A stretch of 33,308 bases of DNA, from contig CALDZF010000267.1 in NCBI GenBank assembly GCA_937944165.1, positions 1 through 33,308 of the forward strand. The letters run 5' to 3'. The notes below the pieces were generated by a model. The model searched no databases, was not told the DNA's origin, and saw only the letters and a list, made by a program, of their open reading frames with translations. Made by a program: the position numbers and the translations under genes. The DNA comes from an uncultured Rhizobiaceae group bacterium. GTDB lineage: Bacteria > Pseudomonadota > Alphaproteobacteria > Rhizobiales > Rhizobiaceae. Positions 8,036 to 17,773 of the stretch are shown in pieces (the first letter of the stretch is position 1; each line of letters opens with the position of its first letter).

Positions 8036-9368
8036 TTTCGAACGCCTCATTCGTGGAGCTCTTGATAATCAAGATGCTTCTTCTGCGGAAGTAAGGAAGG
8101 TTGTTTATCAATCTTCCCGCAATGCTTTACAAAAAATTATAGATAATAACAGGTCGCTTACAGTTGAAGCTGTTATAGAACAAAAGCGTCAGCTTGAAGT
8201 TTCTATTGATTATATTGAAGCAGAATACACAGCGCCAAAGCCTGACCCCGTGGTTGCGCCTGTTGCTGAAACAATAGCACCAGTACCAGCAGGGGTAACA
8301 CCATCACAGCCAGTACAGCCAGTTGCGCAGGTCGAATCTGTCATCTTAGCAGAGGCGCCAACACCACAGCCAGCTCCTGTTGATATTCCGATTGGAGCAG
8401 AGCCTGAACAATCGAGCACTCCACCTCCTGTGGGAGAACTACCTAAAGTTGATCCGTCAGATCCTCTGTATGAAATTCAGCAAATTTTGGAGAGTACAAC
8501 GCCTAGCGCTGTTACACCTAGTGCCGCTCAGCCAGTTGTACATTCACAGACAGTTGCTCCTAATACTACTGCTGCGCCAAATATAGAACCCTCATTTGAA
8601 CAAGAAGTAGCCCCACAAGTAGATGCTACGCTTAACGACCCTGCCATTAATGTAGGTAATGAATATTATGAAGGAATAGGTTCTGATAATATTCCGCTTG
8701 GTTTCCAAAGGCGCAGAAAAACCCAAAAACGTTTTTTATGGACAATTATTGTCTTACTCATTTTAGGCCTTTTGGGTTGGATTGGTTATATTGCATACAT
8801 GGGAGCCGTGGATGGTTCTTTGCTAGGCCAAAAAGATAGTGATGGACCAAAGCTAAATCCTAATTCAGTTTCACGACAGGCAGATTCTGAAAATTATATT
8901 ACAGTTATTGATTCCACAGACTTATCTTCTCTTGTAATGGCAGGGCGTGGGAAGGCTGAAATTGTAAATCAGTTAAACTCTAACATGATTAGAATTAATT
9001 CCGAACGTGATGCATTAAATAGAGCAGAACCTGCGCAACCAATTTTGATAAAATTAAAGCCAGGCGTTCTAGAGCAAATTTCAGGCAAAGAAGTAACGAT
9101 AGAAGTATTCGCAAAATCAGGTGGTGGCGATACTGCCCATTTTGCAATTGGATGTGAGTTTGGCAATTTAACGGAATGTGGAAGGAAACGCTTCCTGGCT
9201 GGCTCTCAACCTAATGCATCTGTATTTGCCTTTCAGATGGATAAGATATCAGATAGCAATCAGGATATGTTTTTAACGCTAAGCACAGACACGACTAGCC
9301 AAGCATCGGTAACTGGCAAAGGTGATATTTTGGATATTGTATATATTCGATTAAGCGTTAACAATTAA
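8028..9368 (+). CDS. Uncharacterised membrane-anchored protein: N-terminal helical domain, Pro/Ala-rich linker, one TM, C-terminal beta-rich domain
   Basis: 446 aa ORF with TTG start. Linker 'PKPDPVVAPVAETIAPVPAGVTPSQPVQPV...', TM 'FLWTIIVLLILGLLGWIGYIAYM', C-terminus 'ISGKEVTIEVFAKSGGGDTAHFAIGCEFG...'. Confidence 0.75.
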   Translation: MADFERLIRGALDNQDASSAEVRKVVYQSSRNALQKIIDNNRSLTVEAVIEQKRQLEVSIDYIEAEYTAPKPDPVVAPVAETIAPVPAGVTPSQPVQPVAQVESVILAEAPTPQPAPVDIPIGAEPEQSSTPPPVGELPKVDPSDPLYEIQQILESTTPSAVTPSAAQPVVHSQTVAPNTTAAPNIEPSFEQEVAPQVDATLNDPAINVGNEYYEGIGSDNIPLGFQRRRKTQKRFLWTIIVLLILGLLGWIGYIAYMGAVDGSLLGQKDSDGPKLNPNSVSRQADSENYITVIDSTDLSSLVMAGRGKAEIVNQLNSNMIRINSERDALNRAEPAQPILIKLKPGVLEQISGKEVTIEVFAKSGGGDTAHFAIGCEFGNLTECGRKRFLAGSQPNASVFAFQMDKISDSNQDMFLTLSTDTTSQASVTGKGDILDIVYIRLSVNN

Positions 9369-9384
9369 GGTCTAAGTCCATATC

Positions 9385-10272
9385 CTAAGCGCCAAATTCA
9401 TTCAAGAAATCAGCGCCTGATCCTAATATTAACGGATCAGTCTTTATTATGGCGTTTTGATTTTTTCCTTCATAATCAAGCTTGGTTAAAAAATATCTGA
9501 TTGCGTTTAGCCGGGCACGGCGTTTGTCATTTGAACGAACAATAGTCCAGGGTGCGTCTTTTTTATGCGTATGTTCAAGCATGGTATTTCGCGCTTTGGT
9601 ATAGTCATCCCATTTGGAAAGTGCCTTGATATCAATAGGCGATAATTTCCAGGATTTAAGAGGGTTTTGGCGCCTGTCATGAAAACGCTTTAGCTGCATT
9701 TCTTGCCCGACATTGAGCCAAAACTTAAACAAATGAATACCATCTGATATGAGCATATCTTCAAATTGAGGAGCCTGTGTCAAAAAAAGCTTATGTTGTT
9801 GTGGTGAACAAAATCCCATAACAGGTTCAACGCCTGCCCGGTTATACCAAGAGCGATCAAACATCACCATTTCACCGTCACTTGGCAAGTGTTGAACATA
9901 ACGTTGGAAGTACCATTGCCCTCTTTCTGTGTCTGAAGGCTTGGATAAGGCAACAACGCGTGTATGACGAGGGTTTAAATATTCGCGAAATGCATTGATG
10001 GTACCTCCCTTGCCAGCCGCATCCCTGCCTTCAAAGACAATTACAATACGTTCGCCTGTTTTTTGTAACCAGGATTGAACTTTGCCTAATTCCAACTGTA
10101 GTGTTTCAAGCTCTTTTTCATAGGGTTTGCGTGACAATTTTTTTTCATACGGATACCCGCCACTTGAAAAAGCATTATCCTTGATTGCAGGTATTAGTTC
10201 ACGATCATCCAAGTCTATTTTAACAGCTTTGCCGTTTATGTTGATTGAGACTTGCGGGATATCGTGTGTCAT
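9385..10272 (-). CDS. ppk2: polyphosphate kinase 2 (PPK2)
   Basis: 295 aa with Walker A '[13 protein letters not shown]', '[25 protein letters not shown]', '[18 protein letters not shown]', '[17 protein letters not shown]'. Confidence 0.95.
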   Translation of the reverse strand: MTHDIPQVSININGKAVKIDLDDRELIPAIKDNAFSSGGYPYEKKLSRKPYEKELETLQLELGKVQSWLQKTGERIVIVFEGRDAAGKGGTINAFREYLNPRHTRVVALSKPSDTERGQWYFQRYVQHLPSDGEMVMFDRSWYNRAGVEPVMGFCSPQQHKLFLTQAPQFEDMLISDGIHLFKFWLNVGQEMQLKRFHDRRQNPLKSWKLSPIDIKALSKWDDYTKARNTMLEHTHKKDAPWTIVRSNDKRRARLNAIRYFLTKLDYEGKNQNAIIKTDPLILGSGADFLNEFGA

Positions 10273-10385
10273 GGTTTTTCATCTTTATATTGTTATAGTG
10301 TTGGAAAACATATTTAATATGAAAGTCAAAGCAAAACAAACGGGTTCTGGCATAATAGTATTTGATCTCAAACCAGTGACTAAAA

Positions 10386-11660
10386 ATGACTGATATAAAA
10401 TCCAAATATAATTTAAGTCCGCCTGAACAAGGTAATAGTGGCATTGTACTGGTTATAATTTTCACACTCTTCATCATAGCTTGTTTTATTGCCCCACAAC
10501 ACATCTGGTTCTTTTTTGCCGCTTTTATAATTGCGATAGGAAGTATGTATTATTTCAATTCTGCAAAAAGCGGGAACAAGGCTAACTTTGCAAATCCGCG
10601 TGGTAATGAAACCATAGTAAGTAAAGAAGCTTTGTCGCAGCAAAGGCTTGTCGAGGCACTGCAGTTTCCTGCATATATACTTGATAGTGCTGGAGGGGTA
10701 GTTTTTGCCAATAAGCCCAGCATTGCAGCGTTTGGAAAGTTTACCAATGGTGATAAGGTTTTTATTCGCTTTAGGCAGCCTGAATTACGAAAACTTATTG
10801 AAAAAGCACTGAGTTCAAAATCTTCGCTTACGGGTGAGTACAATGAGGCTAGACCAGCAGACCGTTGGTTTGCAGTTGAAATTGCGCCTATTTTCAATAA
10901 AAAAGGAACTAAAAGAAATCTATTTTTTCTTTTGGGGTTTCATGACTTAACCGAGGCAAAACGGACAGACCAAATGAGGTCGGATTTTATTGCAAATGCA
11001 AGTCACGAATTAAGGACACCGCTTGCTTCTTTAAAGGGCTATTTGGAAACCATTAAAGGGCCTGCGCGTAAAGATGAAAAAGCAATTCAAAAATTTACAG
11101 ACGTAATGCTTGATCAGGCAAAGCGTATGACCAGGCTTGTAAATGATTTGCTATCTTTGAGCAGAATAGAGATGCAATCGCATGTCCGCCCTTCGGAAAT
11201 AATCAATCTAAACGAAGTTATTATAAATGTGATTGACTCAGTGGAAGGCTTGGCCAAACATCTTGATGTCAGGATTGTATTTGAAGCCTCAAAAGCAGTG
11301 AATATCATTGGTGACAGGGATGAATTATTACAGGTCTTTGAAAATCTGATAGAAAACGCCTGTAAATATGGAGAAGAAGGCAAAGAAATTATCGTTGCGC
11401 TGGAAAGAGACGATACAACCAAATCAGTAATAGCTTCGGTTAAAGATTTTGGACCAGGAATTGCACTTGAGCATCAACATAGAATTACAGAACGGTTTTA
11501 TCGTGTTGATATTGCGCGTAGCCGGGAAAAACAGGGTACTGGTTTGGGGTTGGCAATCGTAAAGCATATTTTAAATCGCCATACTACCAGACTTGAAATA
11601 CAGTCTGCGCCTGATGAAGGTGCTAAATTTTTAATCAGGTTTCCACTCGCGGATAAATAA
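10386..11660 (+). CDS. phoR: Phosphate regulon sensor histidine kinase PhoR
   Basis: N-terminal TMs, PAS-like region, HisKA 'FIANASHELRTPLASLKGYLETI', HATPase 'ENLIENACKYG', 'DFGPGI', 'GTGLGLAIVKHI'. Sits upstream of pst genes. Confidence 0.92.
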   Translation: MTDIKSKYNLSPPEQGNSGIVLVIIFTLFIIACFIAPQHIWFFFAAFIIAIGSMYYFNSAKSGNKANFANPRGNETIVSKEALSQQRLVEALQFPAYILDSAGGVVFANKPSIAAFGKFTNGDKVFIRFRQPELRKLIEKALSSKSSLTGEYNEARPADRWFAVEIAPIFNKKGTKRNLFFLLGFHDLTEAKRTDQMRSDFIANASHELRTPLASLKGYLETIKGPARKDEKAIQKFTDVMLDQAKRMTRLVNDLLSLSRIEMQSHVRPSEIINLNEVIINVIDSVEGLAKHLDVRIVFEASKAVNIIGDRDELLQVFENLIENACKYGEEGKEIIVALERDDTTKSVIASVKDFGPGIALEHQHRITERFYRVDIARSREKQGTGLGLAIVKHILNRHTTRLEIQSAPDEGAKFLIRFPLADK

Positions 11661-11712
11661 ATTTATGCTACTGTTGATAATCAAAATTAATATTATAAAT
11701 CAATAAGATGAT

Positions 11713-11746
11713 TTGTCATAAAACTATATCATAGATTGAGTACTCT
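11713..11746 (+). promoter_or_regulatory. Candidate Pho box (TTGTCAT-AAAA-CTATATC) and -10 (TACTCT) for pstS
   Basis: TTGTCATAAAACT closely resembles the first half of the E. coli Pho box (CTGTCATAAAACTGTCAT). Second half is degenerate. TACTCT lies 10 bp downstream. Confidence 0.4.
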
Positions 11747-11836
11747 ACATGATGAGGGAGGCGGGTGCTTTCTTCAACGCCATAAATATCAATGTTAGTT
11801 TTAACATAATGCAATCGTTATACACGGGAGATTAAA

Positions 11837-12877
11837 ATGAAATTTACCAAATTCATGGGTCTGGTGTCAGGCACGGCACTTTTAATGACAACAGCAATTG
11901 GATCAGCACATGCTCGTGATCAAATTCAGATTGTTGGTTCATCAACAGTTTTCCCGTTCTCAACATCTGTTGCAGAACAATTTGGGCAAAAGACTTCTTT
12001 TAAAACACCTGTCGTTGAATCAACCGGTTCTGGTGGTGGAATGAAGCTATTTTGTTCAGGTGTTGGTGAAGGCTCACCTGATATTACAAATGCTTCTCGC
12101 CGTATCAAAGAAAATGAATTCAAGCTTTGCTTGGAAAACGGTGTGACACCTGTTGAAGTTCAAATTGGTTTCGATGGTATTGTTTTGGCAAATGCCAAGC
12201 AGGGACCCGATCTTAGTATTACTCGTCAGCAAATATTTCTGGCACTTGCAAAAGAAATTCCTGACGCATCAGGTAAAATGATCGCAAATCCGTACAAGAC
12301 TTGGGCAGATGTAGACCCATCACTTCCAAATATTAAAATTGAAGTACTTGGCCCGCCACCAACATCTGGCACACGCGATGCTTTTGCTGAAATAGCACTT
12401 GAAGGCGGGGCTGCAAAGATTGCAACTTTGGCAGCACTTAAAAAGTCTGACAAAAATGCATTCAAGAAAATCGCCCATGCAATAAGAGAAGATGGCGCTT
12501 ATGTTGAAGCTGGTGAAAATGATAATTTGATTATTCAAAAACTAGAAGCAAATTCTAATGCCTTTGGCGTGTTTGGTTTCTCATTCCTTGATCAAAATGG
12601 AGACAAGGTAAAGGGTGCAACTGTAAATGGTGTTGAGCCAGAATTTGAAAATATCGCCGCTGGTGATTATGATATCTCACGTTCCCTATACTTTTATGTA
12701 AAAAAAGAGCATGTCGGCGTTATCCCTGGTATTGAAGAATTTGTAACTGAATTTACAGATGAAGATACTTGGGGTGAAGAGGGATACCTTGCAGATAAAG
12801 GTCTTATTCCGCTACCAGATGATGAGCGAGAAACAATTGCTGAATCTGCAGTTGCCATGACACCAATGTCTTTTTAA
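11837..12877 (+). CDS. pstS: Phosphate ABC transporter substrate-binding protein PstS
   Basis: Signal peptide, then 'IQIVGSSTVFPFSTSVAEQFG', 'VESTGSGGGMKLFCSG', 'GPPPTSGTRDAFAEIALEGGA'. Confidence 0.95.
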   Translation: MKFTKFMGLVSGTALLMTTAIGSAHARDQIQIVGSSTVFPFSTSVAEQFGQKTSFKTPVVESTGSGGGMKLFCSGVGEGSPDITNASRRIKENEFKLCLENGVTPVEVQIGFDGIVLANAKQGPDLSITRQQIFLALAKEIPDASGKMIANPYKTWADVDPSLPNIKIEVLGPPPTSGTRDAFAEIALEGGAAKIATLAALKKSDKNAFKKIAHAIREDGAYVEAGENDNLIIQKLEANSNAFGVFGFSFLDQNGDKVKGATVNGVEPEFENIAAGDYDISRSLYFYVKKEHVGVIPGIEEFVTEFTDEDTWGEEGYLADKGLIPLPDDERETIAESAVAMTPMSF

Positions 12878-12902
12878 GCATCAAGCTAATCCACAAGTTT
12901 AT

Positions 12903-12942
12903 ACCGTCCGAAGTTACTTTTCTTTGGGCGGTTAACGTTTTT
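12903..12942 (+). terminator. Hairpin plus T-tract in the pstS-pstC intergenic region (candidate attenuator / mRNA processing element)
   Basis: ACCGTCCGAAG (12903-12913) / CTTTGGGCGGT (12922-12932), an 11-bp stem with two G-U pairs and 8-nt loop. T5 at 12938-12942. Confidence 0.5.
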
Positions 12943-13000
12943 AGCGGTAAAGATTTTCGCAATGGTAAAGTTGAAAAACTGATTAGGGGAAGCTTTTGCA

Positions 13001-14392
13001 ATGGCCTTATATATTCTAGGCGCTTTGTTAATAATTGCGAGCATAGCTTTTGTTATCGGCCGTACAAAAGCTTTGGCTATTTGTGGCAATAATGTCTCCT
13101 CATTGCATTCCCGCCCTATTTATCACGGTGCATTTCTTTCTATTTGTGCTGCTGTTCCGTCGTTTATTTTTATTGTAGCATGGACAGTTTTTTCTGGAAG
13201 CGTAATCAATAGTATTGTCAAAAGCAGGTTTGCTGAACAATTATCGGCTATGGGTCTACCTCAGGTTGAGGCAGTTTTGCGTGATGCTAAGGCTTTGGCT
13301 TTTGGCGGACTTGTTGGGTTTAAAGACGACTTGAAAGTAAGCGCAAGTGAGGCTTATTCATCCTTACAATCAACCAGTGATTTATTATTATTGGCTTGTG
13401 TTGTGTTGCTGGTTGTAATTGGGTCTGTTTATGGATTTAAGCAAATTACCCCTGCATTTAGAACCAGACATCGCGTTGAGAAGTTTGTTTTGGCCTTATT
13501 AGCGGCGTGTTCATTGGTCGCAATTCTCACTACTGTTGGAATTATCTTATCACTTATATTTGAATCCATTCGGTTTTTTGAAAAGGTTCCATTTTTTGAT
13601 TTTCTGTTCGGATATCACTGGTCGCCACAAAATGCCTTTGAAGGTGCTGGCGGGACATCATTATCAGATGATAATTCCAGAATATTTGGTGCTATTCCGC
13701 TCTTTACAGGTACATTCCTGATTACATTTATAGCAATTGCAGTTGCAGCTCCTTTTGGACTTATGTCAGCCATCTATATGTCGGATTATGCCAGCCTAAA
13801 GTTTCGTGCTTACGCAAAACCTGCGCTTGAGGTTTTAGCTGGCATTCCAACAGTTGCGTATGGATTTTTCGCCGCTCTGACTATCGCACCTGCTATCAGA
13901 GGGTGGGGAGAAGCAATAGGACTTTCTGTTTCATCAGAGTCTGCACTGGCAGCAGGCTTGGTCATGGGTATCATGATTATTCCATTTGTTTTGTCATTAT
14001 CAGATGATGTTATTAACGCTGTTCCTCAGTCTTTGCGCGATGGTTCTTATGCTATGGGCGCAACCAAATCAGAAACGATTAGAAAAGTTGTTCTACCTGC
14101 TGCGCTACCTGGAATTGTTGCAGCGCTTTTATTAGCGATATCGCGTGCTGTTGGTGAAACCATGATTGTAGTGATGGCGGCAGGTCTTGCTGCCAATTTG
14201 ACCATAAACCCATTGGAAGCTGTGACAACTGTGACTGTTCAAATTGTAACCCTTCTTCAAGGTGACCAAGAGTTTGACAGTGCAAAAACTCTGGCAGCAT
14301 TTGCCTTGGGCTTGGTACTATTTGTAATTACGCTTTGTCTCAATATCATTGCATTGCGTGTTGTTCAAAAATACAGGGAACAATATGACTGA
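13001..14392 (+). CDS. pstC: Phosphate ABC transporter permease PstC
   Basis: 463 aa. 'FGAIPLFTGTFLITFIAIAVAAPFGLMSAIYMSDYA', 'LEVLAGIPTVAYGFFAAL', 'VVLPAALPGIVAALLLAISRAVGETMIV'. Confidence 0.95.
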   Translation: MALYILGALLIIASIAFVIGRTKALAICGNNVSSLHSRPIYHGAFLSICAAVPSFIFIVAWTVFSGSVINSIVKSRFAEQLSAMGLPQVEAVLRDAKALAFGGLVGFKDDLKVSASEAYSSLQSTSDLLLLACVVLLVVIGSVYGFKQITPAFRTRHRVEKFVLALLAACSLVAILTTVGIILSLIFESIRFFEKVPFFDFLFGYHWSPQNAFEGAGGTSLSDDNSRIFGAIPLFTGTFLITFIAIAVAAPFGLMSAIYMSDYASLKFRAYAKPALEVLAGIPTVAYGFFAALTIAPAIRGWGEAIGLSVSSESALAAGLVMGIMIIPFVLSLSDDVINAVPQSLRDGSYAMGATKSETIRKVVLPAALPGIVAALLLAISRAVGETMIVVMAAGLAANLTINPLEAVTTVTVQIVTLLQGDQEFDSAKTLAAFALGLVLFVITLCLNIIALRVVQKYREQYD

Positions 14393-16196
14393 TATATCAG
14401 CAGATACACAAACAAAGCGAAATAAAGTTGCTTACCAAGCACGGCTGCGAAAACGCTATGCCGCAGAAAGTCGTTTTAAGTTTATGGGTCTAGGCGCAAT
14501 ACTTGTATCAATCGCATTCTTAATCATTTTGCTTTCGACTTTTATTTCAACAGGGCTGCCGGCGTTTACTTATAATTACATTTCACTGCCAGTCGACTTA
14601 ACTTCGATTGACCGTACAAAATTTGAACAGACTGTAAGTTTTAATCAGAATTTAAAGGAAGGCGAGAAAGCTAAACGTTATCCTGATTTTCGTAAACCTG
14701 TTGTAAAAAGCCTTTATGAAAAACTCCCATTTTTAAGCAGTCGCAAAGATAAAAAAATTGCTCGTCAAGTTGTAACAGATGTTTCAGGTGTGCTCTTAAA
14801 AGACTACGTTGTCGAAAACCCTAGCTTGGCGGGCACAAAATTCGACCATGAGTTTCTGGTTTCAGATTTTGTTGATCTTTATCTCAAAGGGTTGACCGCT
14901 GAAACGGTTTCAGAAACGCCTGATAATAAATTATCATTTATCCAAAACGATGATGAATTCAAAATAACTGCTGATGGTGATGTTTTTACGAAGCCATTGC
15001 AGGAAATAAAATTAATATTGGCCGAGCGAGCAGAGCGTATCAATCGCCGGATCTTTGACATTAAATTTGCTTTGGAAAATCAACTATCAATCTCAAATGC
15101 TAATGAAAGTACCAGTGCAGTTGCAAAAGCAAATGCCAACATTGAGAGTTTAAAGTCAGAACTTGAAGCTGAAACTTCAAAATACGATGAGCTCATAAAA
15201 CGCAGCAACGCCCTTGAGGGCGAAGAAGTTCTGGACGCTAATATGCCATCGCTCTTAATTGATGCGAATGGTGGGACGCTGAAAGTTTCAAAAATTTCCA
15301 AAAACGAGGCGATAGCAACTGCAATTATCCCTATGCAAAATAATGATGTTGTTGATGCGGGTAGCTGGACAATGAAATTTATTGCTGAGGCTGAATCAAA
15401 TCGAAAATTTAAAGATAAGCAAGTTGCCGCTATGGATCTTTTAGTAGGCGAGGGAATTATTACGAAACGTTTTGCCAGTGTGTTCTTTTCAAATGGCGAT
15501 AGTCGCGAACCAGAGATGGCTGGTGTATGGGGCGCGGTTGTCGGTTCATTTTTTACAATGCTCGTGACGCTGTTTTTATCATTCCCATTAGGTGTTGCTG
15601 CCGCAGTATATCTTGAAGAATTTGCTGCAAAAAACAAGATAACCGATTTGATTGAAGTCAATATTAATAATCTTGCGGCGGTTCCCTCAATTGTGTTTGG
15701 TTTGCTCGGGCTTGCCGTGTTTTTGAACTTCTTTGAATTGCCGCGTTCTGCGCCTGTCGTGGGTGGCATGGTCTTAGCGCTTATGACATTGCCAGTGGTG
15801 ATTATTGCTTCTCGAACTGCACTTAAATCCGTACCACCTTCGATACGGGAAGCCGCGCTTGGTGTGGGAGCGTCGAAATTACAAGCTGTTTTTCATCATG
15901 TTTTGCCGTTGGCAATGCCTGGAATTTTAACAGGGGCAATTATTGGCATGGCACGTGCTTTAGGTGAAACGGCACCGCTTCTCATGATTGGTATGGTGGC
16001 TTTTGTGGTGGATATTCCTGGCGGCTTTACGGACCCGTCTACGGTATTGCCTGTGCAAGTATATTTATGGGCTGATGCACCTGAACCAGGTTTTCAACAA
16101 AAGACTGCAGCAGCTATTATGGTATTGCTTGGGTTCTTGGTCGTTATGAACGCAGTTGCGGTTATTTTACGCAAACGCTTTGAGCGACGTTGGTAG
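14385..16196 (+). CDS. pstA: Phosphate ABC transporter permease PstA (long, with large N-terminal/periplasmic region)
   Basis: 603 aa from ATG 14385 overlapping the pstC stop (ORF track begins at TTG 14349). 'NINNLAAVPSIVFGLLGLAVF', 'HHVLPLAMPGILTGAIIGMARALGETAPLLMIG'. Confidence 0.95.
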   Translation: MTDISADTQTKRNKVAYQARLRKRYAAESRFKFMGLGAILVSIAFLIILLSTFISTGLPAFTYNYISLPVDLTSIDRTKFEQTVSFNQNLKEGEKAKRYPDFRKPVVKSLYEKLPFLSSRKDKKIARQVVTDVSGVLLKDYVVENPSLAGTKFDHEFLVSDFVDLYLKGLTAETVSETPDNKLSFIQNDDEFKITADGDVFTKPLQEIKLILAERAERINRRIFDIKFALENQLSISNANESTSAVAKANANIESLKSELEAETSKYDELIKRSNALEGEEVLDANMPSLLIDANGGTLKVSKISKNEAIATAIIPMQNNDVVDAGSWTMKFIAEAESNRKFKDKQVAAMDLLVGEGIITKRFASVFFSNGDSREPEMAGVWGAVVGSFFTMLVTLFLSFPLGVAAAVYLEEFAAKNKITDLIEVNINNLAAVPSIVFGLLGLAVFLNFFELPRSAPVVGGMVLALMTLPVVIIASRTALKSVPPSIREAALGVGASKLQAVFHHVLPLAMPGILTGAIIGMARALGETAPLLMIGMVAFVVDIPGGFTDPSTVLPVQVYLWADAPEPGFQQKTAAAIMVLLGFLVVMNAVAVILRKRFERRW

Positions 16197-16254
16197 AAAC
16201 GATAATGAATATCAAGTAATTAAAAGAAAATGACAGGAAGATGCGTTAATTCAA

Positions 16255-17022
16255 ATGGAACAAACTGAAATTAAAATGTCAGGCAAGGATGTTTCTGTTT
16301 CTTATGGAGAGAAACAAGCGTTGTTTGATGTCAATCTGGATATTCCCGCCAAACAGGTTACTGCATTAATTGGCCCTTCTGGTTGTGGTAAGTCCACTTT
16401 CTTAAGATGCCTTAACCGCATGAATGATACCATTGATATTTGCAAAGTGTCTGGTGATATAAGACTTGATAATCAAGACATTTATCACCGTGATATTGAT
16501 GTAGTGGAATTACGTGCACGTGTAGGAATGGTTTTCCAAAAACCTAATCCGTTTCCAAAGTCAATTTTTGAAAATGTTGGTTATGGTCCTAAAATACACG
16601 GGCTGGCAAATGGCAAGGCTGAACTGGAAGAAATTGTTGTAAAAAGCCTTCAAAGAGCGGGTCTGTTTGAGGAAGTAAAAGACCGTCTTTATGAGCCTGG
16701 TACAGGCCTTTCAGGCGGACAACAGCAAAGACTTTGTATTGCGCGGGCAATTGCAGTTAGCCCCGAAGTTATCTTGATGGACGAGCCATGCTCTGCACTC
16801 GACCCAATTGCGACCGCCAAGGTTGAGGAGTTAATCGATGAATTACGTGAGAACTACACGATTGTTATAGTAACGCACTCTATGCAGCAGGCAGCGCGTG
16901 TTTCACAACAAACAGCAATGTTTCACTTGGGTTATCTTGTTGAGGTCGATGACACAGATACAATGTTTACAAATCCAAGTGATAAAAAAACCCAAGACTA
17001 TATTACTGGTCGGTATGGCTAG
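16255..17022 (+). CDS. pstB: Phosphate ABC transporter ATP-binding protein PstB
   Basis: Walker A '[19 protein letters not shown]', '[20 protein letters not shown]', signature '[16 protein letters not shown]', '[15 protein letters not shown]'. Confidence 0.97.
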   Translation: MEQTEIKMSGKDVSVSYGEKQALFDVNLDIPAKQVTALIGPSGCGKSTFLRCLNRMNDTIDICKVSGDIRLDNQDIYHRDIDVVELRARVGMVFQKPNPFPKSIFENVGYGPKIHGLANGKAELEEIVVKSLQRAGLFEEVKDRLYEPGTGLSGGQQQRLCIARAIAVSPEVILMDEPCSALDPIATAKVEELIDELRENYTIVIVTHSMQQAARVSQQTAMFHLGYLVEVDDTDTMFTNPSDKKTQDYITGRYG

Positions 17023-17743
17023 TCAGATTCAGGCTCAAACAAAGGATAAAACTATCATGATGGGCGAACATACGGTTAAAGCTTTTGATGAAGATTTAAA
17101 TTTTCTCATATCAAAAATATCTGAAATGGGTGGCAATGCTGAAAGCATGGTTGCGCGTTCTGTAACAGCATTGGTGACAGCGGATAAAGAGTTAGGTAAA
17201 TCCGTTGTAAAAGATGATAAAATTCTGGACGCACTCGAGCAAGAAGTAGACGATCATGTAGTGCTTCTTATTGCAAGGCGCCAACCTATGGCGACTGACT
17301 TGCGTGAAGTGATCGGCGCTTTGCGAATGGCAACAGACCTTGAGCGTATTGGTGACTTGGGTAAAAATGTTGCACGTCGTGCTTTTCAAATTGAAGATAA
17401 TCTACCACCAAAAAAACTTCTTCGCGGTCTGCAACATTTAACCAATGTTTCTTTGGAGCAGTTAAAAGATGCACTGGATGCCTTCGTTGCAAAAGATATA
17501 GAAAAAGCGCGAGAAGTTTGGGATCGCGATGATGAGATTGATAGTCTTTACACTTCGCTATTTCGCGAGCTTTTAACTTATATGATGGAAGATCCACGTA
17601 ATATTACATATTGTACGCATTTACTTTTCTGTGCAAAAAATATGGAACGTATTGGCGATCATGTTACCAATTTGGCTGAGACTATTCATTATATGGTCAC
17701 TGGTTCCAACGACATAGCATCAGAAAATCTGAACGACCTTTAA
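17015..17743 (+). CDS. phoU: Phosphate signalling complex protein PhoU
   Basis: '[32 protein letters not shown]', '[36 protein letters not shown]', '[16 protein letters not shown]'. ATG 17015 overlaps the pstB stop; 17057/17060 are alternative starts. Confidence 0.93.
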   Translation: MASQIQAQTKDKTIMMGEHTVKAFDEDLNFLISKISEMGGNAESMVARSVTALVTADKELGKSVVKDDKILDALEQEVDDHVVLLIARRQPMATDLREVIGALRMATDLERIGDLGKNVARRAFQIEDNLPPKKLLRGLQHLTNVSLEQLKDALDAFVAKDIEKAREVWDRDDEIDSLYTSLFRELLTYMMEDPRNITYCTHLLFCAKNMERIGDHVTNLAETIHYMVTGSNDIASENLNDL

Positions 17744-17773
17744 TACATGTTTCTTGCTTTTTAAGAGGAAAGA

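Noticed and set aside
8220-8620. Possible tandem repeat in the Pro/Ala/Gln-rich coding region
   Set aside because: Low-complexity linker with CCA/GCA/CAG codons but no fixed repeat unit.
10220-10504. 94-aa minus-strand ORF between ppk2 and phoR
   Set aside because: Overlaps both genes and has no coding signature or start context.
15080-15769. 229-aa minus-strand ORF
   Set aside because: Lies fully inside pstA on the opposite strand; Ser/Thr-rich shadow translation without recognisable motifs.
16898-17014. N-terminal extension of the phoU ORF into pstB
   Set aside because: The extension translates pstB out of frame; PhoU homology begins after 17015/17057.
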